64,000 nucleotides of DNA from Arthrobacter sp. (lineage in GTDB: Bacteria; Actinomycetota; Actinomycetes; Actinomycetales; Micrococcaceae), in assembly GCA_026393275.1 (NCBI GenBank), contig JAPLAM010000055.1:1-64000 (forward strand). Reading direction: 5' to 3'. Made by a program: the position numbers and the translations under genes. How positions within the stretch are numbered: the first letter of the stretch is position 1; each line of letters begins with the position of its first letter. Below the pieces are notes generated by a model, which ran no database searches, was not told the origin of the DNA, and worked only from the letters and a program-made list of their open reading frames with translations. This document shows, one piece after another, positions 33,498 through 41,701 of the stretch.

Positions 33498-34379
33498 CTA
33501 GAACCCGCGGCTCAGCACCAGGCCGAGCGAGAACAGCACGGCGTAGCCGAGGTTGATCAGCCCGGTCTGCTTCAGCACCGGGATCAGGCTCTTGCGGCGT
33601 CGTCCCGCAATCATCAGCCAGGACGGCATCAGGCTGGCCGGAATGAGCAGTAGCACAATGAGCATCCACGGCCGGGCCGGTGCCAGCACGATTACCAGCA
33701 GGATCGCGACCGCGAGCATCAGCACGTAGCTTTCCCGGGCGTGCTTGTCGCCGAGCCGCACTGCCAGGGTCTTCTTGCCCGCGACCCGGTCGGTGGGGAT
33801 GTCCCGGACGTTGTTGGCCATCAGCAGGGCGCACGCGATCAGGCCCGTGCCGATCGCACCGACGACGGACTCGGGGCTGATCCGCCCGGCTTGGGTGTAG
33901 GTAGTGCCCAGCGTCGCCACCAGCCCGAAGAACACAAACACGAACAAGTCACCCAGCCCGAGGTAGCCATAGGGGTTCTTGCCCCCGGTGTAGCCCCAGG
34001 CGGCGAAAACGCAGCCCACCCCCACGAGGATCAGCCACCACGCCTGCGTGATGATGACCAGGACCAGCCCGAACAGCATCGCCAGGCCGAACGCCGCGAA
34101 TGCCGCCCGTTTGACGTGCTCCGGCTTCGCCACGCCGGAGCCGACCAGCCGGAGCGGGCCCACCCGGTCCTCGTCGGTGCCGCGGATGCCGTCGGAATAG
34201 TCGTTGGCGTAATTCACCCCGAGTTGGAGCAGGAGTGCCACCCCGGCGGCCAGCAGCGCGTTGACGGGACGGAACGCATCCATCGCATAGGCGGCTGCGG
34301 ACCCGATCAGGACCGGCGCGATCGCGGCCGGCAGGGTGCGCAGACGGGCGCCTTGGATCCATTGTGCGGCTGTGGCCAC
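33498..34379 (-). CDS. menA: 1,4-dihydroxy-2-naphthoate polyprenyltransferase
   Basis: Attaches the isoprenoid chain to DHNA in menaquinone synthesis, in the membrane. It is a UbiA-type prenyltransferase of 293 residues with eight or nine helices. The two Asp-rich motifs are NYANDYSDGIRGTDEDR (about residues 56-72) and NNVRDIPTDRVAGKKTLAVR (about 188-207), the second with the usual D-x-x-x-D. The start is GTG 34379. menE follows upstream on the same strand with a 58-nt gap, and menB is beyond it. Confidence 0.95.
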   Translation of the reverse strand: MATAAQWIQGARLRTLPAAIAPVLIGSAAAYAMDAFRPVNALLAAGVALLLQLGVNYANDYSDGIRGTDEDRVGPLRLVGSGVAKPEHVKRAAFAAFGLAMLFGLVLVIITQAWWLILVGVGCVFAAWGYTGGKNPYGYLGLGDLFVFVFFGLVATLGTTYTQAGRISPESVVGAIGTGLIACALLMANNVRDIPTDRVAGKKTLAVRLGDKHARESYVLMLAVAILLVIVLAPARPWMLIVLLLIPASLMPSWLMIAGRRRKSLIPVLKQTGLINLGYAVLFSLGLVLSRGF

Positions 34380-34437
34380 GTTCAGTACCTCGTTGATTCG
34401 GTGAAGATCTGGTCGGTCAGACTTGCTTGGTGCTTTT

Positions 34438-35586
34438 CTATTTTCCCTGATGCAGGGCGTCCAACAGAACCGTCATGCCCAGCCGGTCCGGTTTGCCGTT
34501 GGGCAGCATCATCAGCTCGGCGGCCGCGAGGACGGTTTTTGGCGCCAGCGGTCCCAGGGCATCGTGCCGCCGGGCGGTGAAGCCCCGGATGCCGGCGGGC
34601 GTGCTGTCTTCCACCGCCACGTAGGCGGCGAGGGCCTGCCCCCACTCGGCCGACGGTACGCCGGCCACAAACGCGGCCCGTACGCCGTCGAGCTTCTCCA
34701 GCTCCGTCTGCACATGCGCGGCGGAGACCTTGACGCCGCCGGTGATGATGACGTCGTCGGCGCGGCCCAACACGGTGAGCCGTCTGTCCCGGTCCAGCTC
34801 GCCCAGATCATTGGTGCGGTACCAGCGGACGCCGTCTTCCTCGAGGAAGGTCTCGTCCGTGAGCGCGGGGGCGGCCAGGTAGCCGGCGGCAACGGTCGGC
34901 CCGCCCAGCAGGATGCGCCCGTCCTCGCCCAGTTTGACCTCGACGCCGTCCAGCGGCACGCCGTCGTACACGCAGCCGCCGCAGGTTTCGGCGGATCCGT
35001 AGGTGGTCACCACCCGGACGCCGGCGTCCCCGGCCGCCGCGAGCAGCCCGGCCGGCGCGGGGGCGCCGCCGAGCAGGATCGCGTTGAAGCGCCGGAGCAC
35101 GGCCAGGGTCTCCGCGGCCGGTTCCTCCAGCAGCCGCTGCAGCTGCGTGGGAACCAGCGAGGTGAGGCGGATTTTGTCAGTGAGTTCCGCGGCCGCGGCC
35201 GTGAACGCCTCCGGGGTGAACCCGCCGGAGAGGTCCATCGCCCAGGGCCGGGTGCCGGCGAAAAGTGAACGGACCAGTACCTGCACGCCGGCCACAAACT
35301 GCACTGGGAGCGCCAACAGCCACTGGCCCTCACCCTTGAGCGCCATTGCCGTCGCCATCGAGGAGGCTGCCAGGGCCTCGGTAGTGAGCACGGTGGCCTT
35401 GGGCGTTCCGGTGGAGCCGGACGTCCGCACCACCACGGCGGCGTCCTCGAAGCCTGGGGTTTCCACCAGTTGGACGACGGGGGAGCCGTCCGCGCCGGCA
35501 GACAGCTCGACGGCGGGCCCCTCGCCGCGGAGGGCGGCCGCGAGGGCCGCGAGGGCGGGTTCGATGTTTACGGCTCCGGAAGTCAT
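34438..35586 (-). CDS. menE: o-Succinylbenzoate-CoA ligase
   Basis: Activates o-succinylbenzoate to its CoA ester through an acyl-adenylate. It belongs to the AMP-binding superfamily: VVVRTSGSTGTPKA (about residues 51-64) is the phosphate loop, TTYGSAETCGG (about 194-204) a conserved core, and GRADDVIITGGVKVSAAHVQ (about 276-295) the hinge. At 382 residues it is shorter than E. coli MenE (about 450), as is usual in actinobacteria. It is on the same strand as menB (11 nt before it) and menA (59 nt after), so the three probably form an operon. Confidence 0.93.
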   Translation of the reverse strand: MTSGAVNIEPALAALAAALRGEGPAVELSAGADGSPVVQLVETPGFEDAAVVVRTSGSTGTPKATVLTTEALAASSMATAMALKGEGQWLLALPVQFVAGVQVLVRSLFAGTRPWAMDLSGGFTPEAFTAAAAELTDKIRLTSLVPTQLQRLLEEPAAETLAVLRRFNAILLGGAPAPAGLLAAAGDAGVRVVTTYGSAETCGGCVYDGVPLDGVEVKLGEDGRILLGGPTVAAGYLAAPALTDETFLEEDGVRWYRTNDLGELDRDRRLTVLGRADDVIITGGVKVSAAHVQTELEKLDGVRAAFVAGVPSAEWGQALAAYVAVEDSTPAGIRGFTARRHDALGPLAPKTVLAAAELMMLPNGKPDRLGMTVLLDALHQGK

Positions 35587-35596
35587 GGCGGCAACC

Positions 35597-36550
35597 TCAG
35601 AAGTAGTACGGGAACTTGGACCAGTCCGGATCCCGCTTTTCCAGGAAGGCCTCCTTGCCCTCCACCGCCTCGTCCGTCATGTAGGCCAGCCGCGTCGCCT
35701 CGCCGGCGAACACCTGCTGGCCGGCCAGTCCGTCGTCGGCGAGGTTGAAGGCGAACTTGAGCATCCGGATGGCCTGCGGGGACTGCCGGGCGATGTCGGC
35801 GGCATATTCCAGCGCCACGTCTTCGAGCCGCTCGTGGTCCACGGCCTCGTTCACGGCGCCCAGCCGGACCATGTCCTCGGCGGAATATTCGCGGGCCAGG
35901 AAGAAGATCTCGCGGGCGGACTTCTGGCCGATCTGGCGGGCCAGCAGCGCCGAGCCGTAGCCGGCGTCGAAACTGCCCACGGTCGCATCGGTCTGCTTGA
36001 ACTTGCCGTGCTGCCGCGACGCGATGGTGAGATCGGAGACGACGTGCAGCGAGTGCCCGCCGCCGGCCGCCCAGCCGTTCACGACCGCGATGACCACCTT
36101 GGGCATGGTGCGCATCAGCCGCTGGACCTCGAGGATGTGCAGCCGGCCGGCGCGGGCGGGATCGATGGTCTCCTTCGTCTCGCCCTCGGCATAGCGGTAG
36201 CCGTCCCGGCCGCGGATCCGCTGGTCGCCGCCGGAGCAGAACGAGTGGCCGCCGTCCTTGGGGGAGGGGCCGTTGCCGGTGAGCAGGACGGTGGCAACAT
36301 CCGGGGTCATCCGGGCGTGATCCATGGCCCGGTAAAGCTCGTCCACGGTGCCGGGCCGGAAGGCGTTGCGGACCTCCGGCCGGTTGAAAGCGATCCGGAC
36401 TGTGGGCAGGTCCCGCACCACCGAGCCGTCCGCGGACCGCTCCACCTGCCGGTGGTACGTCATGTCCTGGAAGTCGTCGAAGCCGGACACGGTGCGCCAG
36501 CGGGAGGGGTCAAAGACGTCGGATACCTTGGCGGGGATTTCGTTGCTCAC
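35597..36550 (-). CDS. menB: 1,4-dihydroxy-2-naphthoyl-CoA synthase
   Basis: Cyclises o-succinylbenzoyl-CoA to DHNA-CoA in menaquinone synthesis. A crotonase-fold enzyme with MenB-specific parts: CSGGDQRIRGRDGY (about residues 105-118), GWAAGGGHSLHVVSDLTIAS (about 159-178) and TVGSFDAGYGSALLARQIG (about 190-208). The C-terminal KRDPDWSKFPYYF is the typical MenB ending. It has 317 residues, starting at GTG. It is probably the first gene of menB-menE-menA. menD, menF and menC are not in the window. Confidence 0.96.
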   Translation of the reverse strand: MSNEIPAKVSDVFDPSRWRTVSGFDDFQDMTYHRQVERSADGSVVRDLPTVRIAFNRPEVRNAFRPGTVDELYRAMDHARMTPDVATVLLTGNGPSPKDGGHSFCSGGDQRIRGRDGYRYAEGETKETIDPARAGRLHILEVQRLMRTMPKVVIAVVNGWAAGGGHSLHVVSDLTIASRQHGKFKQTDATVGSFDAGYGSALLARQIGQKSAREIFFLAREYSAEDMVRLGAVNEAVDHERLEDVALEYAADIARQSPQAIRMLKFAFNLADDGLAGQQVFAGEATRLAYMTDEAVEGKEAFLEKRDPDWSKFPYYF

Positions 36551-36571
36551 AGTCCGAGTCTAGTAATCGGC

Positions 36572-37012
36572 TCAGCTGATGCAGAACTCGTTGCCTTCCG
36601 GGTCCGCCATGGTGTGCCAGGAATGCGGGCCCTCGTTCGCCGTCCAGAGGAACGTGGCGCCGCGGGCTTCCAGGGCGGCGCGGACCGCGTCCTTGTCCGC
36701 GCCGGCCAGGTTCACGTCCCAATGGACCCGGTTCTTGACGGTTTTCCCCTCCGGCGCCGTCTGGAACAGCAGCCGCCGGGCGGGCGGCGTCGCACCCAGG
36801 TCCTCAGGCGGCCGAATCGCGGCGCCGGTCCGCCAGACCAGCTTCCCCCGGTGCTGCTTCGTTTCGGCGTCCGTCGCAAAACCCTGCTCGATCATGGAAC
36901 GGATAAAGTCCTCGTCCTGCGGTTCCACGGCCCAGTCGAGGGTTTCCGCCCACCAGTCCGCAAGACCGTGGGGATCGACGCAGTCGACAGCAATCTGGAT
37001 GTTCAATGCCAT
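36572..37012 (-). CDS. VOC-family (glyoxalase/bleomycin resistance fold) protein
   Basis: A 146-residue protein of the vicinal oxygen chelate fold, with the paired betaalphabetabetabeta modules typical of that family. The start NIQIAVDCVDPHGLADWWAE and the end WHTMADPEGNEFCIS, with the metal-type His and Glu residues, are recognisable. Such proteins include dioxygenases, epimerases and drug-binding proteins; the substrate is not readable. It lies 21 nt upstream of menB on the same strand, so transcription could continue into menB, but a functional link is inference. Confidence 0.8.
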   Translation of the reverse strand: MALNIQIAVDCVDPHGLADWWAETLDWAVEPQDEDFIRSMIEQGFATDAETKQHRGKLVWRTGAAIRPPEDLGATPPARRLLFQTAPEGKTVKNRVHWDVNLAGADKDAVRAALEARGATFLWTANEGPHSWHTMADPEGNEFCIS

Positions 37013-37095
37013 GGGAAGAACTTACGACGGCGGTGCCCGCGGCGCTAGGGGCCGGGCGAGCGAAATGTGCAGCGGTGCTTGGGCGAGCCCGGACC

Positions 37096-37845
37096 CTACT
37101 GCAGCTGCTCGAGGATCTCCGGCGGGATGGCATAGATGAAGATGACGGCCAGCAGGTTCTTCGCCGCGTGGACGAAGTAGGAGAACATCACGTTCTGGCC
37201 GGTCCAGACGTACACGAACACCAGGGTGGCGCCCATGGCGAGGTACGGCATCAAGACCGGCAGCGTCAGCGACTCCTGGCCCACGATGTGGATGGCCGCG
37301 AACAGCACGACCGAGAGGGCACAGCAGAGCCAGATGTTCAGCTTCCGGCTCAGCTTGCCGATCAGCAGGTGCCGGAAGATGTATTCCTCCACGAAGGGGC
37401 CAACCACCACCAGCAGCGGCACCATCAGCCACGCCGGAACCTGCTGCATCAGGGCCTGTAGCCCGGCCTGGTTGGCGGAGGTCTGCGGGGGCCCGGCGAG
37501 GGCCGCCAACACAGCGGTCAGGACCATCGCGACCACCACCGCCAGCGGCACCATCAGCAGCGTGAACCAGGGCCGCGTGGCCAGGACGCGGAGATCGCGG
37601 CCCGCCACGCGGCGGGCCGCGGCCAGGGCGAGCAGGCCGATGCCGCCGTAAAAGACCAGGTTGACGGCGTAGGACGCGACGGCAGGGTTCGGCGAGAGCT
37701 GCAGCAGCAGCGGGCCCAGCAGCCCGGAAGCGGTGGCGAAGAACGCGGCCACTGCCGCGTACACCCCCGCCGTGATCAGGTCCAGCCGGGAAAAAACATA
37801 GAGTTCCGGACGCGGCGCAGGCAGTTGACGGAGAGCTGTGTCCAT
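37096..37845 (-). CDS. CPBP family intramembrane glutamic-type protease
   Basis: A 249-residue membrane protein with about seven helices. It has the metal/catalytic motifs of the CPBP (CAAX/Rce1-like) family: VEEYIFRHLLIG (with EE and R, about 150-161) and LFAAIHIVG with its histidine, then the last conserved segment FVHAAKNL. In bacteria such proteins often handle peptide or bacteriocin self-protection, but the substrate here is unknown. It is divergent from the permease gene, and is monocistronic. Confidence 0.85.
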   Translation of the reverse strand: MDTALRQLPAPRPELYVFSRLDLITAGVYAAVAAFFATASGLLGPLLLQLSPNPAVASYAVNLVFYGGIGLLALAAARRVAGRDLRVLATRPWFTLLMVPLAVVVAMVLTAVLAALAGPPQTSANQAGLQALMQQVPAWLMVPLLVVVGPFVEEYIFRHLLIGKLSRKLNIWLCCALSVVLFAAIHIVGQESLTLPVLMPYLAMGATLVFVYVWTGQNVMFSYFVHAAKNLLAVIFIYAIPPEILEQLQ

Positions 37846-38030
37846 GCCCTCAGCCTAGCGCTGCGCGGGCGGGCCACCGGCCGCCGCGGAAGGCATGTGG
37901 AGGGTCTCGGAGGACCGCGGCTGTTGCCCGCGTCACGTTCCGGGCGGAACGGATTGTATGATTGATGAGCCGCGCGAACCTTCGACGTCCTGAGAGTTCC
38001 TGTACAGATAATTTCCCCATACGCGGGATA

Positions 38031-38052
38031 AATTCGAATTATGTGTACATAA
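38031..38052. promoter_or_regulatory. AT-rich palindromes before the permease
   Basis: AATTCGAATT (38031-38040) is a perfect 10-nt palindrome and overlaps TTATGT-GT-ACATAA (38039-38052), which has perfect 6-bp arms. They stand in an AT-rich island 48-69 nt upstream of the permease start and are likely operator or promoter elements. Confidence 0.45.
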
Positions 38053-38099
38053 ACTCCGCGTTCCGGTCCCGGCCATTCCCCGACCCGCAAGGAACTGTT

Positions 38100-39560
38100 G
38101 TGCCGAAAAGTACTGCCACCGAACCTCAGAACGCCCCGGCGCAGACCGCCGTCGTCGACCCGACCCTCAGCGCAGAGGGCTACAAGAAGTCCCTGACCGG
38201 CCGCCAGGTCACCATGATCGCCATGGGCGGCGCCATCGGCGTCGGCCTCTTCATGGGGGCCGGCGGCCGCCTGGCCTCCACCGGCCCCGCACTGATCTTT
38301 TCCTACGCCATCGCGGGCGTCCTCGCGTACCTGCTGATGCGCGCCCTGGGCGAACTCATCATGTACCGCCAGACCTCCGGCTCGTTTGTCAGCTATGCCG
38401 GCGAGATGTTCGGCAAGAAGGGCGCGTACCTGTCCGGCTGGATGTACTTCATCAACTGGGCCATGACTGGCATCGCCGAGCTGATCGCGGTCGGCCTGTA
38501 CTTCCAGTTCTTCTTCCCCAACGTGCCGGTCGAACTGAGCGCCATCGCAGCACTGCTCCTCCTCGTGGCGGTGAATCTGCTGAGCGTCAAGGCCTTCGGG
38601 GAATTCGAGTTCTGGGCCTCGGTCCTGAAGGTCGCGGCCATCCTGATCTTCCTGGCCGTCGGCACCTTCATGGTGGTCACCAACGCCAAGGTCGGCGCCG
38701 GCCACGCCTCCGTGAACAACCTCTTCGCGGCCGACGGCGGGATGTTCCCCAAGGGCGCCCTCGTCATGATCCTGGTGCTCAACGCGGTGATCTTCGCCTA
38801 CAACGCGATCGAACTGGTCGGCATCACCGCCGGTGAGATGGAGGACCCGGCCAAGGAAGTCCCGAAGGCGATCCGCGCGGTCGTGATCCGCATCGTCGTG
38901 TTCTACATCGGTTCCGTGACCCTGCTTGCCATGCTGCTGCCGTCGGACCAGTACAAGGCCGGCACATCACCGTTCGTTACTGTTTTCGGCCAGATGGGCC
39001 TGGAGTGGATGGGCGACGTCATGAACCTGGTCGTCATCACCGCGGCGCTGTCTTCCTGCAACTCCGGGCTGTATTCGATCGGCCGGATCTTCCGCACCAT
39101 GGCCAACAATGGGCATGCCCCGCAGTGGCTGACCCGGATGTCCAAGAACCACGTGCCCTACGCCGCGATCCTGGCGATCGGCTCGGTTTATCTGATCGGC
39201 ATCCTGCTCAACATCTGGCTCGGCGGCTCGCATGCCTTCGACCTCGCGCTGAACACCGCCTCGATTGGCGTCATTTTCACCTGGGGGTCCATCTTCGCCA
39301 GCCAGATCGCGCTGCGGAAGATCAAGGGCAAAGCCTCGTCCCTGCCCATGCCGGGTTCCCCGTGGACCAGCTGGGCCGGGCTGGTCGCGTTGCTCGCCGT
39401 CACGGTGCTGATCGGTTTCGACACCATGACCAGCAAGTCCGGCGAGGTCTTCCAGCTGGGACTGTGGACCCTGGCGACCATCCCGTTCTTCGCGGTGGTG
39501 CTCTGGCTGGGCTGGCAAAAGGTCAAGAACAACGAGCCCAAGAGCGAGCTGTTCAGCTAA
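38100..39560 (+). CDS. Amino-acid permease (AAT/GABA permease family, AnsP-like)
   Basis: A 12-helix APC-superfamily transporter of 486 residues that imports an amino acid with H+. The conserved MGGAIGVGLFMGAG (about residues 43-56) of helix 1, AYNAIELVGITAGEME (about 230-245) and the later SSCNSGLYSIGR are typical of the AAT family (AroP, GabP, AnsP). The closest known pattern is asparagine/GABA permease, but specificity cannot be fixed from sequence. GTG 38100 is chosen because AAGGA lies 6-7 nt upstream; the longer frame has no homology. Operator-like palindromes stand before it. Confidence 0.9.
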   Translation: MPKSTATEPQNAPAQTAVVDPTLSAEGYKKSLTGRQVTMIAMGGAIGVGLFMGAGGRLASTGPALIFSYAIAGVLAYLLMRALGELIMYRQTSGSFVSYAGEMFGKKGAYLSGWMYFINWAMTGIAELIAVGLYFQFFFPNVPVELSAIAALLLLVAVNLLSVKAFGEFEFWASVLKVAAILIFLAVGTFMVVTNAKVGAGHASVNNLFAADGGMFPKGALVMILVLNAVIFAYNAIELVGITAGEMEDPAKEVPKAIRAVVIRIVVFYIGSVTLLAMLLPSDQYKAGTSPFVTVFGQMGLEWMGDVMNLVVITAALSSCNSGLYSIGRIFRTMANNGHAPQWLTRMSKNHVPYAAILAIGSVYLIGILLNIWLGGSHAFDLALNTASIGVIFTWGSIFASQIALRKIKGKASSLPMPGSPWTSWAGLVALLAVTVLIGFDTMTSKSGEVFQLGLWTLATIPFFAVVLWLGWQKVKNNEPKSELFS

Positions 39561-39592
39561 CACCGCCGTCGTCTCTCCCGTCGGGACGAGAC

Positions 39593-40363
39593 CTACTCCT
39601 TCAGATGCCGGGCGAAATGGTCTTCGATCCGGCGCCAGGCCTCGGGTGCGGACTGCGGGTCCGGCCCGATGCCGAGCACACGGAACAGCGGCCGCAGGGG
39701 CCGGGGACCGACCTCCGCGTCGTTGAGGAACCCGTGTCCGGCCGTTTGGAATTCCCTGATGTCGTGTTCGACGCCGAGCGTCCCGAGGACCGATGAAAGT
39801 TGTGCCGCGGCTCCTCTGAGGGTCCGGTCCTTGGCGCCGAAGTTGGCCACGATGGGGCAGGCGCCGACGAGTGCCGTTTCGGGGTCCTTGGGCAGTCTGC
39901 CGTAGTTGACGGCCGCGGCGTCGAAGCCGTCGTTGGCCAGCAACAGCGCGAAGCCGCCGCCCATGCAGAAACCGATCACGCCGATCTTTCCGGTGGTGCG
40001 GCCGGAATCCAACAGCCATTCCCGGGCGGCCGCCAGGTCCCTAAACGCCTGCCCCTCCCCGGCCGCGAGGGAGCGCATGGTCGAAACCAGGCAGCGGCGG
40101 GCCCCGCCGTCACTGAAGAGGTCTACGGCCAGAGTCAGGTAGCCGGCGGCCGCCATCCGCTGCGCCTGCCGGATCGTGATGTCGTCCAGGCCGAAGGCCT
40201 CGTGGATCATCAGCACGGCGGGGAACGGCCCGTCCCCTGACGGTTCCGCGAGGTAGCCGCGGAGCCGCCGCGATCCGCCGGCCACGCCGTCCGCGCCGAC
40301 GAGACCAACGAAGTGCGGGTCCAGGTCGGTGCCGTCGGAACGATGCGGGGTGTTCCGGGTCAT
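39593..40363 (-). CDS. Dienelactone hydrolase family protein
   Basis: An alpha/beta hydrolase with the DLH-type cysteine nucleophile in GVIGFCMGGGFALLLA (about residues 128-143). The later FGAKDRTL supplies the likely Asp and AGHGF the His. Length 256. Many proteins of this family act on esters or lactones rather than on dienelactone, and no chlorocatechol genes are near, so the substrate is open. GAGGAGC lies just before ATG 40363. It converges with the permease. Confidence 0.85.
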   Translation of the reverse strand: MTRNTPHRSDGTDLDPHFVGLVGADGVAGGSRRLRGYLAEPSGDGPFPAVLMIHEAFGLDDITIRQAQRMAAAGYLTLAVDLFSDGGARRCLVSTMRSLAAGEGQAFRDLAAAREWLLDSGRTTGKIGVIGFCMGGGFALLLANDGFDAAAVNYGRLPKDPETALVGACPIVANFGAKDRTLRGAAAQLSSVLGTLGVEHDIREFQTAGHGFLNDAEVGPRPLRPLFRVLGIGPDPQSAPEAWRRIEDHFARHLKE

Positions 40364-40434
40364 GGGTGCTCCTCTAGCCTTGCGGGGCGGGTGCTCGTGC
40401 CGTGTTTCAACAGTCTTGCATCCGGGCATAAGAA

Positions 40435-40473
40435 ACGGCGCCGGACATCCCCCAAAGGAATGTCCGACGCCGT
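40435..40473 (-). terminator. Terminator of the CsbD gene
   Basis: ACGGCG and CGGACAT form most of a 14-bp stem with one mismatch around an 11-nt loop; on the minus strand the stem is followed by TTTCTTATG. It is 12 nt after the CsbD stop. Confidence 0.8.
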
Positions 40474-40485
40474 CGATCTTGCGGA

Positions 40486-40662
40486 CTAGTCGCGCTTGAG
40501 CGCGTCCTTGACGTTCTCGCCGACCTTCTTCGCGTCGGCGACGACCTGGTCCTTCTGGCCTTCGGCCTTCAGGCGGTCATTGTCCGTGGCGTTTCCGGTA
40601 GCTTCCTTGGCCTTGCCGCCCAGGTGCTCCGCTTCGTTATGAATCTTGTCTCCGATACCCAT
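40486..40662 (-). CDS. CsbD-family stress protein
   Basis: A 58-residue hydrophilic protein with the signature of the CsbD family: the start GIGDKIHNEAEHLGGKAKEA and the centre TDNDRLKAEGQKDQ. These proteins are induced by general stress in several bacteria, and their function is unknown. ATG 40662 fits homology; a GTG 12 nt upstream is less likely. It has its own terminator. No regulator site was identified with confidence in the upstream AT-rich stretch (about 40690-40740). Confidence 0.9.
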   Translation of the reverse strand: MGIGDKIHNEAEHLGGKAKEATGNATDNDRLKAEGQKDQVVADAKKVGENVKDALKRD

Positions 40663-40808
40663 GGTGTGTTGCACCTCTCGTTTCCGGTTGAAATTCTACG
40701 TACTTTCACCCTAACACGAAGCATGCTTACTAATTCAAGAGGTCCTCCAAGATTATGTAGCCAGTCCCGGAACCGTGGTTTCCGCCGGGCCGGGCTAGGC
40801 TCGGATAC

Positions 40809-40889
40809 ATGGAGCTCAAGACGACCATCACCCGGAGGAGCCTCGCGCGGGATCTAGCGGAGATCCCAGCCAAGGCCGAGGCGCTGTGA
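40809..40889 (+). CDS. Possible 26-residue upstream peptide gene
   Basis: ATG 40809 opens a short frame (MELKTTITRRSLARDLAEIP, then six more residues) ending in TGA at 40887-40889, which overlaps the GTG of the pentapeptide-repeat gene (GTGA). The overlap is typical of translational coupling, but the ribosome site is weak and I do not recognise the peptide. It could be a remnant of a truncated gene. Confidence 0.35.
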   Translation: MELKTTITRRSLARDLAEIPAKAEAL

Positions 40890-41557
40890 CGGCGGCCGCT
40901 GCCGGCGGGCCCAAGGTTGCCGCCCCACGCCTCACAACGGTCCGGCTGGCGGACCTCGTGCAGGATGCATCCCCGGATTTCCGGCGCGGGGAACGCTACG
41001 ACGGCGTCGCCTATAACCGTGCGGCAGCGGACGGGCTGGAGCTCAGTGGTACCGATTTCGCCGAATGCGAGTTCAGCGGCGTCTCCTTCAACGAGACCCA
41101 GTTGCGCGGCGCGAGCTTCCGAGACTGCATCCTGGCCGAGGCTTACGCCCCCGTGTTTATGGCGGCCCGCTCAAGCCTGCGCGACGTCGAAATCCGCAAT
41201 CCCCGCTGGGGCTCGGCAGAACTGTACGAAAGCGGCTGGCAGTCCGTGCGTATCGACGGCGGCAAGCTGGACTACGTCAACCTCCGCGGCTCCAAACTCG
41301 TGGACGTCCAAATCAGCGATTGCATCATCAACGAACTGGACCTCGGTTCGTGCACTGCTATCCGGGTGGCGCTGAAGAATTGCACCATCGGCAGCCTGGA
41401 ATTCAGCGGTGCCCGGCTCAAGGACTTCGACCTTCGGGGCACGGAGTTCCGGTCCGTCAGCGGTCTCGGCAGCCTCGCCGGGCTGGTAGTCGACGAGTAC
41501 CAGCTCACCCTGCTGGCGCCGCTGCTGGCCGGCCACCTCGGCCTCATCGTCGCCTGA
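40886..41557 (+). CDS. Pentapeptide-repeat protein
   Basis: A 223-residue soluble protein forming a right-handed beta-helix. Repeats with the pattern A(D/N)LxX are seen in segments such as LELSGTDFAECEFSGVSF and LRGASFRDCILAE, and again in KLDYVNLRGSKLVDVQI. The family includes Qnr-type gyrase-protecting proteins such as MfpA, but many members have other unknown roles; nothing here points specifically to quinolone protection. The start is GTG 40886. It ends about 145 nt before the thiolase operon. Confidence 0.85.
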   Translation: MTAAAAGGPKVAAPRLTTVRLADLVQDASPDFRRGERYDGVAYNRAAADGLELSGTDFAECEFSGVSFNETQLRGASFRDCILAEAYAPVFMAARSSLRDVEIRNPRWGSAELYESGWQSVRIDGGKLDYVNLRGSKLVDVQISDCIINELDLGSCTAIRVALKNCTIGSLEFSGARLKDFDLRGTEFRSVSGLGSLAGLVVDEYQLTLLAPLLAGHLGLIVA

Positions 41558-41637
41558 GCCGCAGCCTGCGTTGTCGCTGGGTCGCCGTCGCGTCATCCGG
41601 GGCCGTCCGGTTGACCGTCATGACCCGCCGTGTAATC

Positions 41638-41661
41638 GTTATAGAACGAACGGTCGGTAAT
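41638..41661. promoter_or_regulatory. PaaR-like operator before the thiolase operon
   Basis: A 24-nt element whose right half is CGGTCGGTAAT and whose left half contains GAACGAA. It lies 40 nt before the thiolase start and shares most positions with the elements at 52162 and 59435. Binding by the TetR protein at 57451 is inferred. Confidence 0.6.
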
Positions 41662-41701
41662 TTATCCTGCCGGCCCTGCTCCCTTGGTGAAGGATGTTCT
41701 C

